The translations under genes and the position numbers were made by a program. Below, one piece after another: positions 35,196 to 46,884 of a stretch of DNA of 64,000 nt (position 1 is the first letter of the stretch; the number at the start of each line of letters is the position of its first letter). Origin of the DNA: Sanghuangporus weigelae (taxonomy: Eukaryota > Basidiomycota > Agaricomycetes > Hymenochaetales > Hymenochaetaceae); the NCBI GenBank assembly GCA_033182465.1, contig CP137324.1, positions 1,054,001 through 1,118,000 of the forward strand, written 5' to 3'. The notes under the pieces are model-generated. The model was given only the letters and a program-made list of their open reading frames with translations, made no database searches and was not told where the DNA came from.

Positions 35196-37077
35196 AATCG
35201 AAGATCAGGTATGCGCATCCGAAATGACTTAATCGTATTCCAATTCCGATCGGGACGTGGTAGAATTCGAATTCCGATTTGTCGGTGCTTGGTGGGAGCT
35301 TATGTGCCTGAAAAGAGCCATAGCCAGCTTTTTACCGTATGTAGAGACCAACGAATATAGAATCGCAGAGGAGTGTTAGGAAAGGTAAGGCGAAATGCGG
35401 GGTAATAGGATGCTCATCAGCCCTTCTGGAGAAATCAGATCAGAACAGGTACCGAGGAACTGAGTTGTCATAACATACATACCTACAAACTCCGAGCCCG
35501 AGACGTATTCACTAAGAATTGAACTTGATTTGCTTAGAGACAGAAACTGGTACCCACGGTACGCTACTTAGCTTCACGCGCGCGGAGCGCGGGGAAACCA
35601 CGGAAGCTTTGCCGGGGTCTTGAAGTGGAGAGAAGCAGCGAGCAGAAGGGTAACTCAAAACAGAGGAATGAGAGGAAGTCTGCACTGGCCATACCGCCAA
35701 AGCACGAACTCGACATTAGCACTTTACGTCCGCGCCGCTATACTTCGGATGTTTGTCGCATGCCCAGTTTATTCTTTCGAGAGTAAACCATACTTGCTCG
35801 TGCGAGCAGATTCAGATTGTCTCCGTCCATTAGTACGGATATCGGCGAGCTGGTAGATATTATGAAGAATCCTCGGAAGATTAAAAGACGAACTCGGCAT
35901 TTTCCAGTATATTTTTCGATTCAAAAAAAAAAGAGACGAATTCGCAGACTCAGGTCGATTCTGCACTAGTGAAAACTGTGACCAAGAATAATCTTGACAA
36001 TTGAAAAGAATGAAGATATTGTCGAAAGGATGATGTGCAATCTCATACAATCGAGCCGATGGAACGCTGAAAAGTCGAGAAGACTGATGGTGAAAGAAAG
36101 AAAGGATTGCCATTGCGGTAATATTAATAATGCATGCAACATCAACCTACCAGGGGCGCTGACATAATGGATGAAAGTCGCACAAACAAATCACGACACA
36201 TCCAGAAGGAAAAGATCGTAGTCGGTATCGAACATGAATGCCATGATGAAACGTTTGGTATACAATCAGAATGTTAGTCAGTCATACCTGAAATCATCTA
36301 GTCGCAAGTTCCAGACATAAGTGCGTTAAAATCAGGCTCAATTAGTACTCGGTCGGTCGATTGACCACTGACAAAAGGAAATCATGTACGTACGCTTGAT
36401 GAAACATTCAAAACAACATTACATGTAATGCAACTGCACAAACTGGCGTGAATATTGTAAATATACGCCCGTCTAAGTCTGTCCGTCTTGCGTAGTGCAA
36501 TTCAAAAGAATCATGTGGTAAACCCTGAAAGTCCGTCAAACATGCCGACAATCCCAACTAAAAGATTTACTTTATCATTCAAGGCAGGAGATGGGCATGT
36601 AAGTACGTTCCTGAACTCATAGATCTTGATGCCAAAGACAACTCAATGGCACTCTAAAATACAATCGGAAGGTAACTTTCATTCTTAACCATTCAGCAAA
36701 CATCCATTAACGAAAGTATAGAACAACAAACAGATTAGCCTTGACTAGTAACCACGCGGCCGTACAAACACAAGTCGTAAGACCTCGTAACTATCGTCGT
36801 ATCAATTCAAGTGAGGTGTGAATATAAGAAGAAAATGTAAAGAAGATAGAAGAAAAGAGTCAATAAGAGTAACATTTTATCGAGTCCAAGTGAGTTAGGA
36901 AAAACTAAACGGGCGCAAGACAACCGCTCTTCTCTAGCTAGGGTAGTTGGTTGCACTGTTCGTGGTTGTGGTATAAGGACAGGAAAACCAAGCTAAAGAG
37001 AACCAATTCGGCATTCCCGTACACATTTTGGACATTCCAATGCGAAGAAACTGCACGCTGTTCATATCCTTGCCCAT
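35196..37077. other. About 1.9 kb without a recognisable gene
   Basis: Only short frames with no conserved-looking content. The sequence is A-rich toward 36.8 kb. It includes the 3' flank of the GPI-protein gene and the far promoter of the transporter. No terminal repeats or tRNA-like structure were seen. Confidence 0.4.
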
Positions 37078-38134
37078 TTAAGCAAGGACCGCGGCGATGA
37101 AAGCACCAATGACACCAGCAGACCCGATTTGCGCGAAAGGAACGGCAGCGTTGCTGGACTCAGCAGAGGTGGCCGATGCGCTTGAGCTTCCTGATCCTGA
37201 GGCGGTCGTGCCACTAAGAAACTGTCAGTAAGAACGCGGGAACTTGAGGCTTATATAAATCACCTAGCTCTGGTTGAGGTACTCGTGCTGGTAGCTGAGG
37301 CACCCGTGGTCGTTGCGCTCCCAGCACTAGTGGACGCGCCTCCCGGAGTAGAGGAACCCTGCGAGATGGAGAGTGACGAGCTAAGGCAGCCGGAATCGCC
37401 TAAAGAACACATAACCTTAAGTTGAAACGCCCTTCTTTTATCAGAGCAGACTTACTGCTCGAACCAACATTGACCGGAGCGGAGTTAGCGACGGTTCCGG
37501 TCTGGTCACGGATCGTAAGGCCAATAGAAGTACCTTATGTAAGTAACTTTAGTCAGTTCCTGAACGTCATCATCACAAAGTCGCCTCCAAACGCACCAGC
37601 TGGGATATTGACGACCCAGGTCAACGAAGTTCCAGTTTGTTGACCAAAATCAACGAGAGCAGCCGCGCCAGGTTGACCACCGGGTTGGACGCTGAAAGTA
37701 TAACATAAAGTTGGATTAATTCAAAGTATGCTTAACCAGAAAAAATTGTACTAACCTCTAAAAACGCATTAAAAGCACAAGAAAAAGGTGAGAATCGTGC
37801 CCTGCTGTTGCAATATATCAAACACTGCTACATACGACGAAATAAGGGCCTAGAAAATGAAGTTAAAACTAATGTAACTTTAGAGATACTGGTCACCAAA
37901 ACTCACCTTGTCCACCGCTCCAAGTGATGAGCTGAGGCAGGCACTGGACGATATTAGTGCTGTGTGTGCAAAAGTGCGAGAAAAGCGAAGATAAAAAGGA
38001 GGGAACAGTTGTCAGAAACCAGCATCTGTATCAAGGCATTTTCCGATGACTTACGGGGTGTTGATTTGCAAATTCTGGGCTGCGACGCCGACGGCAGCAG
38101 CGATAGCAAAGAGAGACGCGAGATGGAACTGCAT
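37078..38134 (-). CDS. GPI-anchored Ser/Thr-rich surface protein (Kre9/Knh1-like N-terminus)
   Basis: Predicted cell-wall or plasma-membrane surface protein. The signal peptide MQFHLASLFAIAAAVGVAAQ is followed by NLQINTP, VQCLPQLITWSGGQGPYFV, VQPGGQPGAAALVDFGQQTG and SFTWVVNIPAG. This matches the small Ig-like module common in basidiomycete GPI proteins. A Ser/Thr/Gly/Ala-rich stalk follows (for example ASTSAGSATTTGASATSTST). The end AESSNAAVPFAQIGSAGVIG and AFIAAVLA is a hydrophobic GPI-addition tail with a likely omega site near SSNAA. Six or so short introns. The stop is TAA at 37078-37080. Confidence 0.82.
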
Positions 38135-38550
38135 AGCTATGGGTTGGTGGTTGAAGGGAGCGATGGCGGGGTGCGAGTAAGACAGCGACGAGGAGAAGGA
38201 AGTGGTTGCCTGGGGAGAAGAGTGGAACGAGGGTCGCGTGGGTTTTTGTATGGCGGCTGCCGGAAGGACTGCCGCGTTTGGATATCGCTATCTCATTCTC
38301 ATTCATTCAACAGCTTGGCGATACCTGCCCTGCCAATCTTCTTTCTTTCAATTTTACTTCGGATTATATTTGCAGAGCAGAACAATGAACGACGAACTGC
38401 AGTATATCTGGCTGTCGTATGCAGGTCAGCACGAAAACATGAATTTTGAAAAAAGCGAAGAATAAAATTACACCAAATGTATGATGTCAGGGCGCATTGG
38501 TACCATCACCAAATCAGCATGGTGAATTTCTGCCGAACGAACTTTCTTCA
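38135..38550. other. Short intergenic region
   Basis: About 415 bases between reverse-strand genes, including a CT-rich promoter for the GPI-protein gene (GA-rich on the plus strand). No other feature was seen. Confidence 0.4.
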
Positions 38551-39546
38551 TCATTCTCTCGTAATTGACACAGACGTCAGCAACCCATAATGGTCGCTCG
38601 CCCATGCTCCCAACACAGTCTTCACACCCACGCCGACACGCGTGGGCTCCTTCACGACGAGGCCTCGCTGAGGCGTGTAAAGAATTTTGTCCAATCTACC
38701 CGGAGAATAATTACACACGGGTTGATATCCCCATGTGTGCCCGTTTGAATCGTTTGCGTCGCCCGTGTATGCATCAGAAAGCCCCAAGGAGGAAGGGATG
38801 TTTTTATCACATTCCATGATGTCGTTCATGTCTCCACACACCAATCCCGCTTTGATGCCAGCCTCCTTCAACGCCTCTGTGACCAGTGCCAGCTGCTGCG
38901 GTCGCGCTGATGCACCTTGTTGCAGTGATTCCAAATGAACATTAGCAATCCGAATGCGGGACACGGCACGTGGCGCTTTAGAACCATCACCCTCGTTTCC
39001 GACAATCTCCGTAGTATCCGACGATCCGGGCCTCGAACTCGCAGCCAGTTGAACGTCCACGATCAACGCGTTGCGGGACATGTGCGAGTTGGCGAACACC
39101 AAACTAGTGGCAGAAACGACGGGTACGCCGAGGGAAACGAGCGTGATGTTGCCATAATGTGCTTTGTTCGGCCAGTTCCATTTCGATATCGGTGTGACCT
39201 GAAAGTGTGCTCGAACCCACTCGTTGCTGAGTAGGACAGGAATGACTTCTGCTTCTATCTCCTGCAGCAGAATAACGCAAGGCTCCGGCGCGTTTCCATC
39301 CGTGCAGTTGAATACATCGTGTTGTATATGATCAAGTGCGCATTTTAGCCGATCAGCGGTACGTGGAGCCATGAAATCGACGTTCCATGTGAGCAAACGT
39401 AGTGACGTAGGTGCTGACGAGCCTTTCGTTGGCTGCTCCTGCGCATAGGGAGCGCGTGTCCATCTGTTCTTGTCTGGGCTGTAGACGTATACGGATAGCA
39501 TACCGCGGGAGTTTGGTTCATCGTGTACGGAACGTAGAGAACTCAT
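38551..39546 (-). CDS. Endonuclease/exonuclease/phosphatase-fold protein, TDP2-like
   Basis: Single-exon 331-residue protein of the Mg-dependent EEP superfamily. Motifs in order: LLTWNVDF (TWN), ILLQEIEAEV (LQE), NITLVSLG, ANVHLES, GLVCGDMND (GDMN) and WASDHYGLL (SDH). The set TWN, LQE, GDxN and SDH is that of tyrosyl-DNA phosphodiesterase 2, which removes topoisomerase II 5' adducts; other EEP nucleases share the fold. Start ATG at 39546, stop TGA at 38551-38553. An N-terminal ubiquitin-binding domain, as in animal TDP2, is absent. Confidence 0.85.
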   Translation of the reverse strand: MSSLRSVHDEPNSRGMLSVYVYSPDKNRWTRAPYAQEQPTKGSSAPTSLRLLTWNVDFMAPRTADRLKCALDHIQHDVFNCTDGNAPEPCVILLQEIEAEVIPVLLSNEWVRAHFQVTPISKWNWPNKAHYGNITLVSLGVPVVSATSLVFANSHMSRNALIVDVQLAASSRPGSSDTTEIVGNEGDGSKAPRAVSRIRIANVHLESLQQGASARPQQLALVTEALKEAGIKAGLVCGDMNDIMECDKNIPSSLGLSDAYTGDANDSNGHTWGYQPVCNYSPGRLDKILYTPQRGLVVKEPTRVGVGVKTVLGAWASDHYGLLTSVSITRE

Positions 39547-40116
39547 TTGGCTAGGAATGAGAGAACGTAAAGTAAAGTGTTTATAAACGACCTTTCAGGT
39601 AGTTGTGGTGTGACATAAACGCGTCTCCACCTTGCACACGTTCATAACAGAAGGTAATGTACTAGAGAGTTCAGAGCGAAAAACTCTTTATATCTACCGT
39701 TTAACGCCCTTTTTATTGGCTATTGCTGCGTCACTTCGGTGTTTGCGGCCACTTTCTGTGAACTTGAGTTGCATGTATGCGTTGGATGTTCCGTTCGGCC
39801 GGCGGTAGATACAACATTAATATTTCATTTTATGCACGAGGCTACGTTATTTTCTTCAGACAGCTACCTTTCATCACCAGAAACTCTCTGCGCATATCCA
39901 CCCTTTGATTTTGTTCTCCCGATTTTTTTTTGTCTTCTCATCGCCGGAACAGAGCAAGTTTGGGAGAGAAATGGCCAAGTCGGATTGGTTACGTGATCGA
40001 CGGCACGGCCAAAGCGCTGCTTTTCTGGGTGGACGAGCACCGCTCTAATACTACTACTAATACTGCGCAGCTCAGCTCAATGCCCGACTCCGACTCTATA
40101 CACAACACAATATCCC
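39547..40116. other. Divergent promoter region
   Basis: About 570 bases between the start codons of the TDP2-like gene and the RhoGEF gene. A T-rich tract lies near 39,920. No gene was seen. Confidence 0.4.
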
Positions 40117-43100
40117 ATGTCTTACCCGTACGACCAGTCCGGCCGACCGCAGCCACATATTGCGATCCCTGTAGCGTCGTCCTCATCGACGGGTAGTAAT
40201 TCTTATTACTCTAATTCAGATCCGCGACCTCCGCCCGTGCCACCAAAGCCTGCAAATCTCAGTGCAATCGATTCAAATTCGAGCTGGAATTTTGGTGGAT
40301 TTGGATACTCTCATTCTCAGCTGCAACCACCCCAGGCGAGCTGGGAGCAGTACGCTGAGGCTGCTAATCTTCAGTACAATCCGGAGAAGGATCATTATGA
40401 AGGTCGTGGATATGAACGATATGAGAATAATGGATATGGCGATTATGGATATGAACACGCGTACGAACACGGATATACGAATGGGAATGGGAATGGGAAT
40501 GGGAATGGGAATGGGAATGGGAATGGGAATGGGAATGGTGGGGAACGAACACCCAATGCAACACAAACTCAAAGGAACGGTAACGGATACAACAATGCGG
40601 ACGAGGACTACTTCTCGAACCCATTCTCGCCGTCCGTATCGCCCACGGCGGCTTACTACCACATGCATGAGGGCGTCGACGCGCACAGGAGATCGAGACA
40701 GAGCTCCTACGCCACCGACCTTCAGCGCCCAGCGAGCTACACAGAAGGATGCAGCCCGGTAACGACGAGCACATACGAGCCAGATGGTGGGGACTTTGCG
40801 TTCCCGGAACCTGAGGTGAACCGAAGCTTGTCTCAGCGCGCGCATGCGCCTAGCATCCGTCGGCAAGCTATAAGCGACATCGGCCCTGCGCCGAGTCTTC
40901 ATCGAAATGTTTCGTATGCCTCGTCATATGCGCCATCCTTGCAATCTGTGTTAAGTGTGAGCATTCTCTTTATATTCTTAATTAGGTTCTAAGGCTGGTC
41001 GATCTGATAGGATTCTACCGATGCGTTGACAGAGGAGCTATCAAACCTGACGTGCGTGGTTTGCCTCGTTCTCGTTACTGCTAGATTTACTCAATATATG
41101 CGCTCTCACATCACAGGTTGGAGTCTGAAGAGGGACTACGGAGGTTCCAGGCTGGCGAACTGGCCGCCACTGATGAAGAATGGCATAAACTCGTGCCCGA
41201 GACCGCACGAGAAGCACTCGGTGAGAAGGAGGTCCAAAGGCAATCAATATTGTTCGAGATATTTAAATCCGAGCGAGACTACGTTCGGGATCTAGAGACT
41301 GTCTTTGAAGTACACACATTCGCTTCCTTTTCCACTTCTGAAACGTCTGCTAAAATTCGTTCAGGTAATTGTCGATCCTCTGAGGGCGAGCACCGTCTTC
41401 GGCGAGGGAAAGGCGGACGAATTCATTTACAATACCTTCTGGAATCTTCATGATGTACTGTCTTTCCATCAGCGAATGTTGGGATCGCTCTTCGTCAGGC
41501 AACAAGACCAGCATCCACTGATTCATAGTGTCTCCGACATCATCCTTGAGAGTAAGTGTGACTAACCTTCGAAATGATAATCTGGCTTTAACTTGACGTT
41601 CGACGACCCGTAGCTGTTCTTCAGTTCCAACCTCCCTATGAAGAATACATCAAACACTATCCTCTTTCAGAAGCACGACATCGTAAAGAGCACAAGCACA
41701 ACTCCGCATATCGCTCTTTCCTTCAGAACGTCTCTCAGAATCCTCGTATCCGCAAACGCGATTTGGTGACTTTCCTTTCGAGACCCGTCACCCGCTTGCC
41801 ACGCTTGTCGCTCCTTCTTGAAACACTCCTGAAGAAGACGGATGAAGACCATCCAGATCAGGATTCGATGCCGCTTATTATTGGCATTTTAAGTGACTTT
41901 GTGAAGAGTACCCAGCCGGGCATAGAGGCAGCGGAGAGTCGGGTGAAGTTTTGGAATGTGATGGAGAACTTGATATTTAGGAAAGGGGAGATCATAGTAT
42001 GCGCTTTCGAGCTTCTGATCGGTGATGAAACTGACTTTAGGCATTTCTGTGATTTTTCCAGGACCTTGATGAGCAAGATGAGAGTCGGACGTTGGTTCAT
42101 TCTCAGACATTAGCGAGGAGGCTGCGGTCTGAGATAGATTGGCACGGTTGGAATGATTTCTTCGTGGTTTTGTTAGATCACTATCGTGAGTTCTGCGGTA
42201 TTATTGCTATGGGCTTAACATAACCTGGTCTTGCAGTCTTGATCACTCGCGAGTGGAAGAGACCAAGTGGTGCAAAGTATGAAGTCGCTTCACGCGTATG
42301 TTGACTCCAACTTACCAGTCAGTCCATATCGATGATTGATCCATCTTTGATAGCCTATTCCTCTTGAATTCCTTCGTCTCGGCCAATTTGACCAACCATC
42401 GGAGACGCGAAAAGAAAGGTCTGAGGAGGGTAGTCTCCTCGATAACTTACGATCCCAGACACGACCGCAATACCCATTTACGATATACCACGCGGCTACG
42501 AAGAGCACGCGCCGTTATACACTTTATACCAATACTGAGGCTGGTCGCCGCAAGTGGCGGGACGTTCTGACTGAAGCAATTGCGCTCCATCAAGCGCGTC
42601 AGGATGCTAACAAGGTACGTCTGTGCCTTGTCTGTTCCCGTGGTTCTCACGAAAGAGCGTTCTGTAGTGGTTCGCGCCGAGTACGATTGATGATGGTGTG
42701 TTCCGGGTACGGAGCGTTCGGGTGCCGTTGTCGTCGACGGAACTGTTTACTGGTACCATGACCGCAGCTGCCACTTTCGGTTCGTACTGTCGTACTCCTT
42801 GTTTTCAGCTCTAGTAATTAGAAACACTTTCAGCAAGCGGCGGGAGTAATTACTTGATTGTGGGTTGCGAAGGCGGCGTATACGTATCTATGCGAGGAGA
42901 AAAGAGTATGCGCCTCGCTGCATTATTTTGACAAGGTCCTAGTTTGACGATATCTTCTTGATCTAGGCTTCCGTCGGGTTCTTACCTTCCAGAGCGCTAC
43001 TTATATAACAGCGTTGCAGGAACACAAGAAGATTTTGCTATTAACTGATAATACCCTCCTCGCGTACTCAATGGACATAATGGCCCGTGTGAGCCAGGGT

Positions 43101-44227
43101 TCCGCACCGCCGAAATCGCTCGATGCTTCGATGGAGAAAGTCTCTGGAACAGATAATGTGATCTTGGCAAAGGCGGGTATCGTTAAAGATCGTACGGTCG
43201 GTGAGTATTTATTACTGCTGGTTCACTTTTATAGCGCTGAATTCATTTACTATAGTTGTATATGCCGCAAAGAGCTTCAGGCAGACGACTGTGCATGTGC
43301 TTGAGGCGCTACAACGACCAGTCATCTCTCGCTTCCATCCTAACAAATCATCGTCATTCAAACCTTTTGGAAGTGTAAGTTCTGTTCTAAGCATATAATG
43401 TCATCTTGTAGCTCACATGTCGTCCTATACAGCCATTCTATGTACCTCGTGCGGCATATGACCTAACCATTTTGTCAAAAACAATTGCTATTGCCGGGGA
43501 GAAGGGAGTGATGATTGTCGATCCTACGAAGTGAGAATTCACCTATTCTATCAGCAACTTCGTCACTAATATTCACCTTTCTAGCTTATCCGGTAATGCG
43601 GTACTTGCTGTTCCAGACTGCACCGCTTCTTCTCAGGACTCCCGAGTTGCGGACCTGAAAGCGCGGTGCGATGAATCAAAGTCTCTAGGCTTGGCTAGAG
43701 TCAACAAGGGCGAGAACATGGTCATTTATGAAGGTTCGCAGTATCGTTACTTCCATGTTGTAAAATATCAACCTTTCTTCTCGGTTTATGTAGACTTTGG
43801 GTGCTACGTAGACCGTCACGGCCTACCGCTTAGCGAGGCCCGTGTCGTGCGCTGGGAGTGCAAGGCAAGCCGATTCGTGGACCGACAGGAACATGTACTT
43901 CTTTTCAGCTCCGACTTCGTCGAAATTCGACATAAGGCGACGGGGAGACTCGTCCAAGTCATTGAGGGCATGGATATCCGTCTTCATAATGCTGGATTCG
44001 CATACCCGGGATCGATACGATCTGACACAGAATCGGTCGCAGATGGCGAACAAGAGCCGTTGGAGAACGTGCCGATTATTATGTCTCGCAGAGGGAAGTG
44101 GAACGACGTTCATGGGCAGAGTTTTGAGCTATTGGAACTGGTGAAGACCTTGCCGATTATTTCGTCTCCTGTTGGCTCGACGCCGGTTTCGCCTGTAATG
44201 GGCATGGAGCAGGTCTGGAGGTTATAG
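40117..44227 (+). CDS. ROM2: Rho1 guanine-nucleotide exchange factor (DH-PH-CNH), Rom2-like
   Basis: Activator of Rho1 in cell-wall integrity and polarity signalling. The disordered N-terminus MSYPYDQSGRPQPH contains a long Asn-Gly repeat (about 40480-40538). The DH domain begins around 41,240 with LFEIFKSERDYVRDLETVF and VIVDPLRASTVFG, and includes RKRDLVTFLSRPVTRLPRLS. The PH domain follows (LLITREWKRPSGAKYEVASR, YPFTIYHAATKSTRRYTLYT). The CNH domain runs from about 42,670 (WFAPSTIDDGVFRVRSVRVP) through NYLIVGCEGGVYV and FQPFFSVYVDFG-like residues to the end, VMGMEQVWRL. About fifteen short introns. No DEP domain was noticed in what could be read before the DH. Confidence 0.88.
40480..40538 (+). 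repeat. In-frame hexanucleotide repeat (AATGGG)n in the RhoGEF gene
   Basis: About ten near-perfect AATGGG units encoding alternating Asn-Gly. The unit is a multiple of three, so length changes keep the frame. Confidence 0.92.
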
Positions 44228-44530
44228 AGTTATTGAATGAGATCTTGTTTGCTTGAGGAGCCATCTGAGGGAGGATCTTACGTGGATATACGAGTAAATT
44301 ATGTATTGTTAAATCCCGCTATGCATGTATCAAGAAGTACAATTATGTTGTATTATTTATCATGTTTCTTTAGTCTTCGGCTTCACAAAATAGACACTCA
44401 ATGAACGGTAGTCTGAAGAGTTGAACTAGTGCGTCGCCCTAGTAATGGCATCTATTGCTATAAACCCAAAGGCCAGTCTCTATCCGGAACAAAGTAAGAC
44501 ACGAAGGCAGAGTAACGGTATCACAGTACT
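44228..44530. other. Convergent 3' region
   Basis: About 300 bases between the stop codons of the RhoGEF and SQT1 genes, holding both 3' UTRs. Nothing else was seen. Confidence 0.4.
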
Positions 44531-46000
44531 TTATTCCGTCTCGAAAACAAGACATATACCGTCATCTCCAGCACTTACAACCAATGATCCGTTCAAGCCT
44601 AACGCAGCCGCGAGAACAGGTCCTGAGTGTCCTTTGTGCTCTTTTATCAGCTTACCGGTTCGTGCATCCCACGTCCGGAGAGTCTTATCCGCCGATCCGG
44701 AAGTGATGAGGTGAGTTTTGGGAGAGGGATGGGCCAGGAGAGTGGTTATTGCGTCCTACAACAACAAAATCAGATTATTAGGAATGCGAATACGGTAGGA
44801 AGGAACGAATTTACCTCGTGCTCTAAAGTAGTCCGAAGTCGCATTGTAGATAAATCCCAAATGCATGCTTTTCCATCCGTCCCGCCCGTGACAACGACAC
44901 CACTACCAGCACCAGCGCCAGCAAGGTCAATAAACACCACGGCCTCAACGCTTTCATCTTCCTTGTGGCCCTCCAGTGCGCCGACGACGTCGCCTTTGCT
45001 CAAACTGACAGCTCTAATCCCACCCGAGACCCCACCAACGACTGCTAGAGTCGACGAAGAGTTCACGGCGAGGGAGGTGATACCGTCAAGAGCAAAACGC
45101 GCATCTGACGAGGACAGTTTGAACACTGGCGTAGGGGATCGTGGGTCCCAGAACATGAGTGTGCCTTCCTCGTCAGCTGTTAGTATTCGTTTTCCTTAAG
45201 GGTAGTGTATTAGCATATAGTCGGGTAGATAGATTGAAGGTTCGGGGCGGGGGAAATCTCACCGTCGGGAGTAAATTCTCCGCACTGTACGGGACTGGAG
45301 TGGCCTGCGAAGACTTGAATTGTATTTCCAGATGGTACTGAATAGTGATACAATCAAAAGACTAGACATGAGAACAAACAAGAATAATTCTCACATTGCC
45401 ATAACCACACTGTACCATCATTCGAGCCAGCGAGTAGTACAGATCCTCTGGGATGCCATCGTAGCCACTATCCCAAAATAAGACCTTGCTTCTAAATAGA
45501 GAGAAAACATAGCGTACCGTAACTTCATCAGGACCTTGCAAATCAGTCAAGAACTCCCAAAGCGCCCAGTTCTCCTTCCCGACTCGTCTCCAGATTCGAA
45601 CCTTTCCGTCCATACCACCAGTAGCAACAAGCTCGCCGTCAGAACTAAACCCAGTACTTGTCACACTGTCCGCATGCCCAGTGAGCTTTACGATGGTTTC
45701 CCCGTTCTGAACGTTCCATAGGTAGCCAAAGTCATCCTCTCCGCCTGAGGCAGCTATAGGCTGAGTTGGGTGCATAGACACTGCAAATACGGATTTTGCG
45801 TGTGCTGAGAAATGCCTGATGGAGTTGTCTTCATAAACTACGCTGTCTTCCACGTCCACCTGTCCTTCGTCCTCCTCATCCTCGTCCATCGGCGTGTCTC
45901 CATCTTCGGCAAGTTCTGCCAGTACGTCATCCTCATTCAGATATTCTTCAGCGACCTCTTCTTCATTTTCCAGATCTTCGGCGCGTGCTGCGTCAACCAT
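44531..46000 (-). CDS. SQT1: WD40 ribosome-assembly chaperone Sqt1 (AAMP homologue)
   Basis: Cytosolic WD40 propeller; yeast Sqt1 is the dedicated chaperone of ribosomal protein uL16/Rpl10, and AAMP is the animal relative. The start MVDAARAEDLENEEEVAEEY at 46000 begins a strongly acidic tail (PMDEDEEDEGQVDVED). WD repeats follow: HAKSVFAVSMHPTQPIAASG, HADSVTSTGFSSDGELVATG, LRWHPRGSVLLAGSNDGTVW, HSSPVQCGEFTPDG, and SPKTHLITSGSADKTLRTWD in the last blades. The end is DDGICLVFETE, stop TAA at 44531-44533. About five introns. The first 92 codons and the upstream 130 bases have a diverged copy at 50702-51110. Confidence 0.9.
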
Positions 46001-46884
46001 TTCTCATAGGGAGAGGGAGAGAAGACAACTTGAAGTGGTTATTTTATTAGAAATCTGCGAGTTGCTGAATTTATGATGTGATATTGATCGTCTTGATGAT
46101 GAGTAAAATACTCATGACCCCGGATCAATTTCTTCGAGACCCCGGATGCAATTTGTAAGCAAAAAGCTGGCGTAAATCCAGCGTCTTCGATAGCCCTAAG
46201 CCGATTATACTTCAATGAGATCTGCTATTTGATCGAAGGAAACGATAAAGCTAGCCATCTTTGACGTCTGATATGGTTGGTCTGTCGAAGCCACTAAATG
46301 GCCTCCGTGAAGTCCGTACGTACCATCCATACAGATCGACTCATCTTGCCAGACATCCGATTCTGCTCTGCTAGCACTGGCTTGCTGTGCTGGGGCTCGG
46401 AGCCTCGGTCTTCAATCAGCGCCACTTCACTGCAATGCGCTACGATGATGCCAATCCAGATCTGTCAATGTATCCTCCTGATGGTATTCTAGTTGCTTGC
46501 GGTTTCAAGTTAGTCATATTCCCTTTTGTTGTTCCGTCTGGGAGTTTTGTCCTCCTCGTGCAACGATCAGATGGAGTGTCTCAAGCACCGCGTGGCTTAA
46601 CGTACGTTTGTCAATATACTCGTCAATCAGTATGCATTGAGAACAGTCGTTGCGCACTCTTCAGGCCCTCGTAACTCTTATATGTATAATTATGGTCCTG
46701 TGCATGTGTAGGTTTATTCCTTCAGAATGTGGATGTGATTGACGATTTCTATGACTGTGATCTGGTTTGAGAATCAGATCGATACCATCATCTGTTTTCA
46801 GATGATCCTTAAGACGCTACACAATTGCCATCCCGCTTCTCTATTCATCCATCTGACATTTCTTAACGACTGACTTTCACCACC

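Noticed and set aside
40262-40774. Open frames in other phases across the RhoGEF repeat (Gly-Met, His-Ser and Ile-Pro runs)
   Set aside because: These are shadows of the AATGGG repeat. The Asn-Gly frame joins the conserved DH domain.
46298-46674. Short coding exons before gene A
   Set aside because: The matching flank of gene C does not keep these frames open, so they are not conserved.
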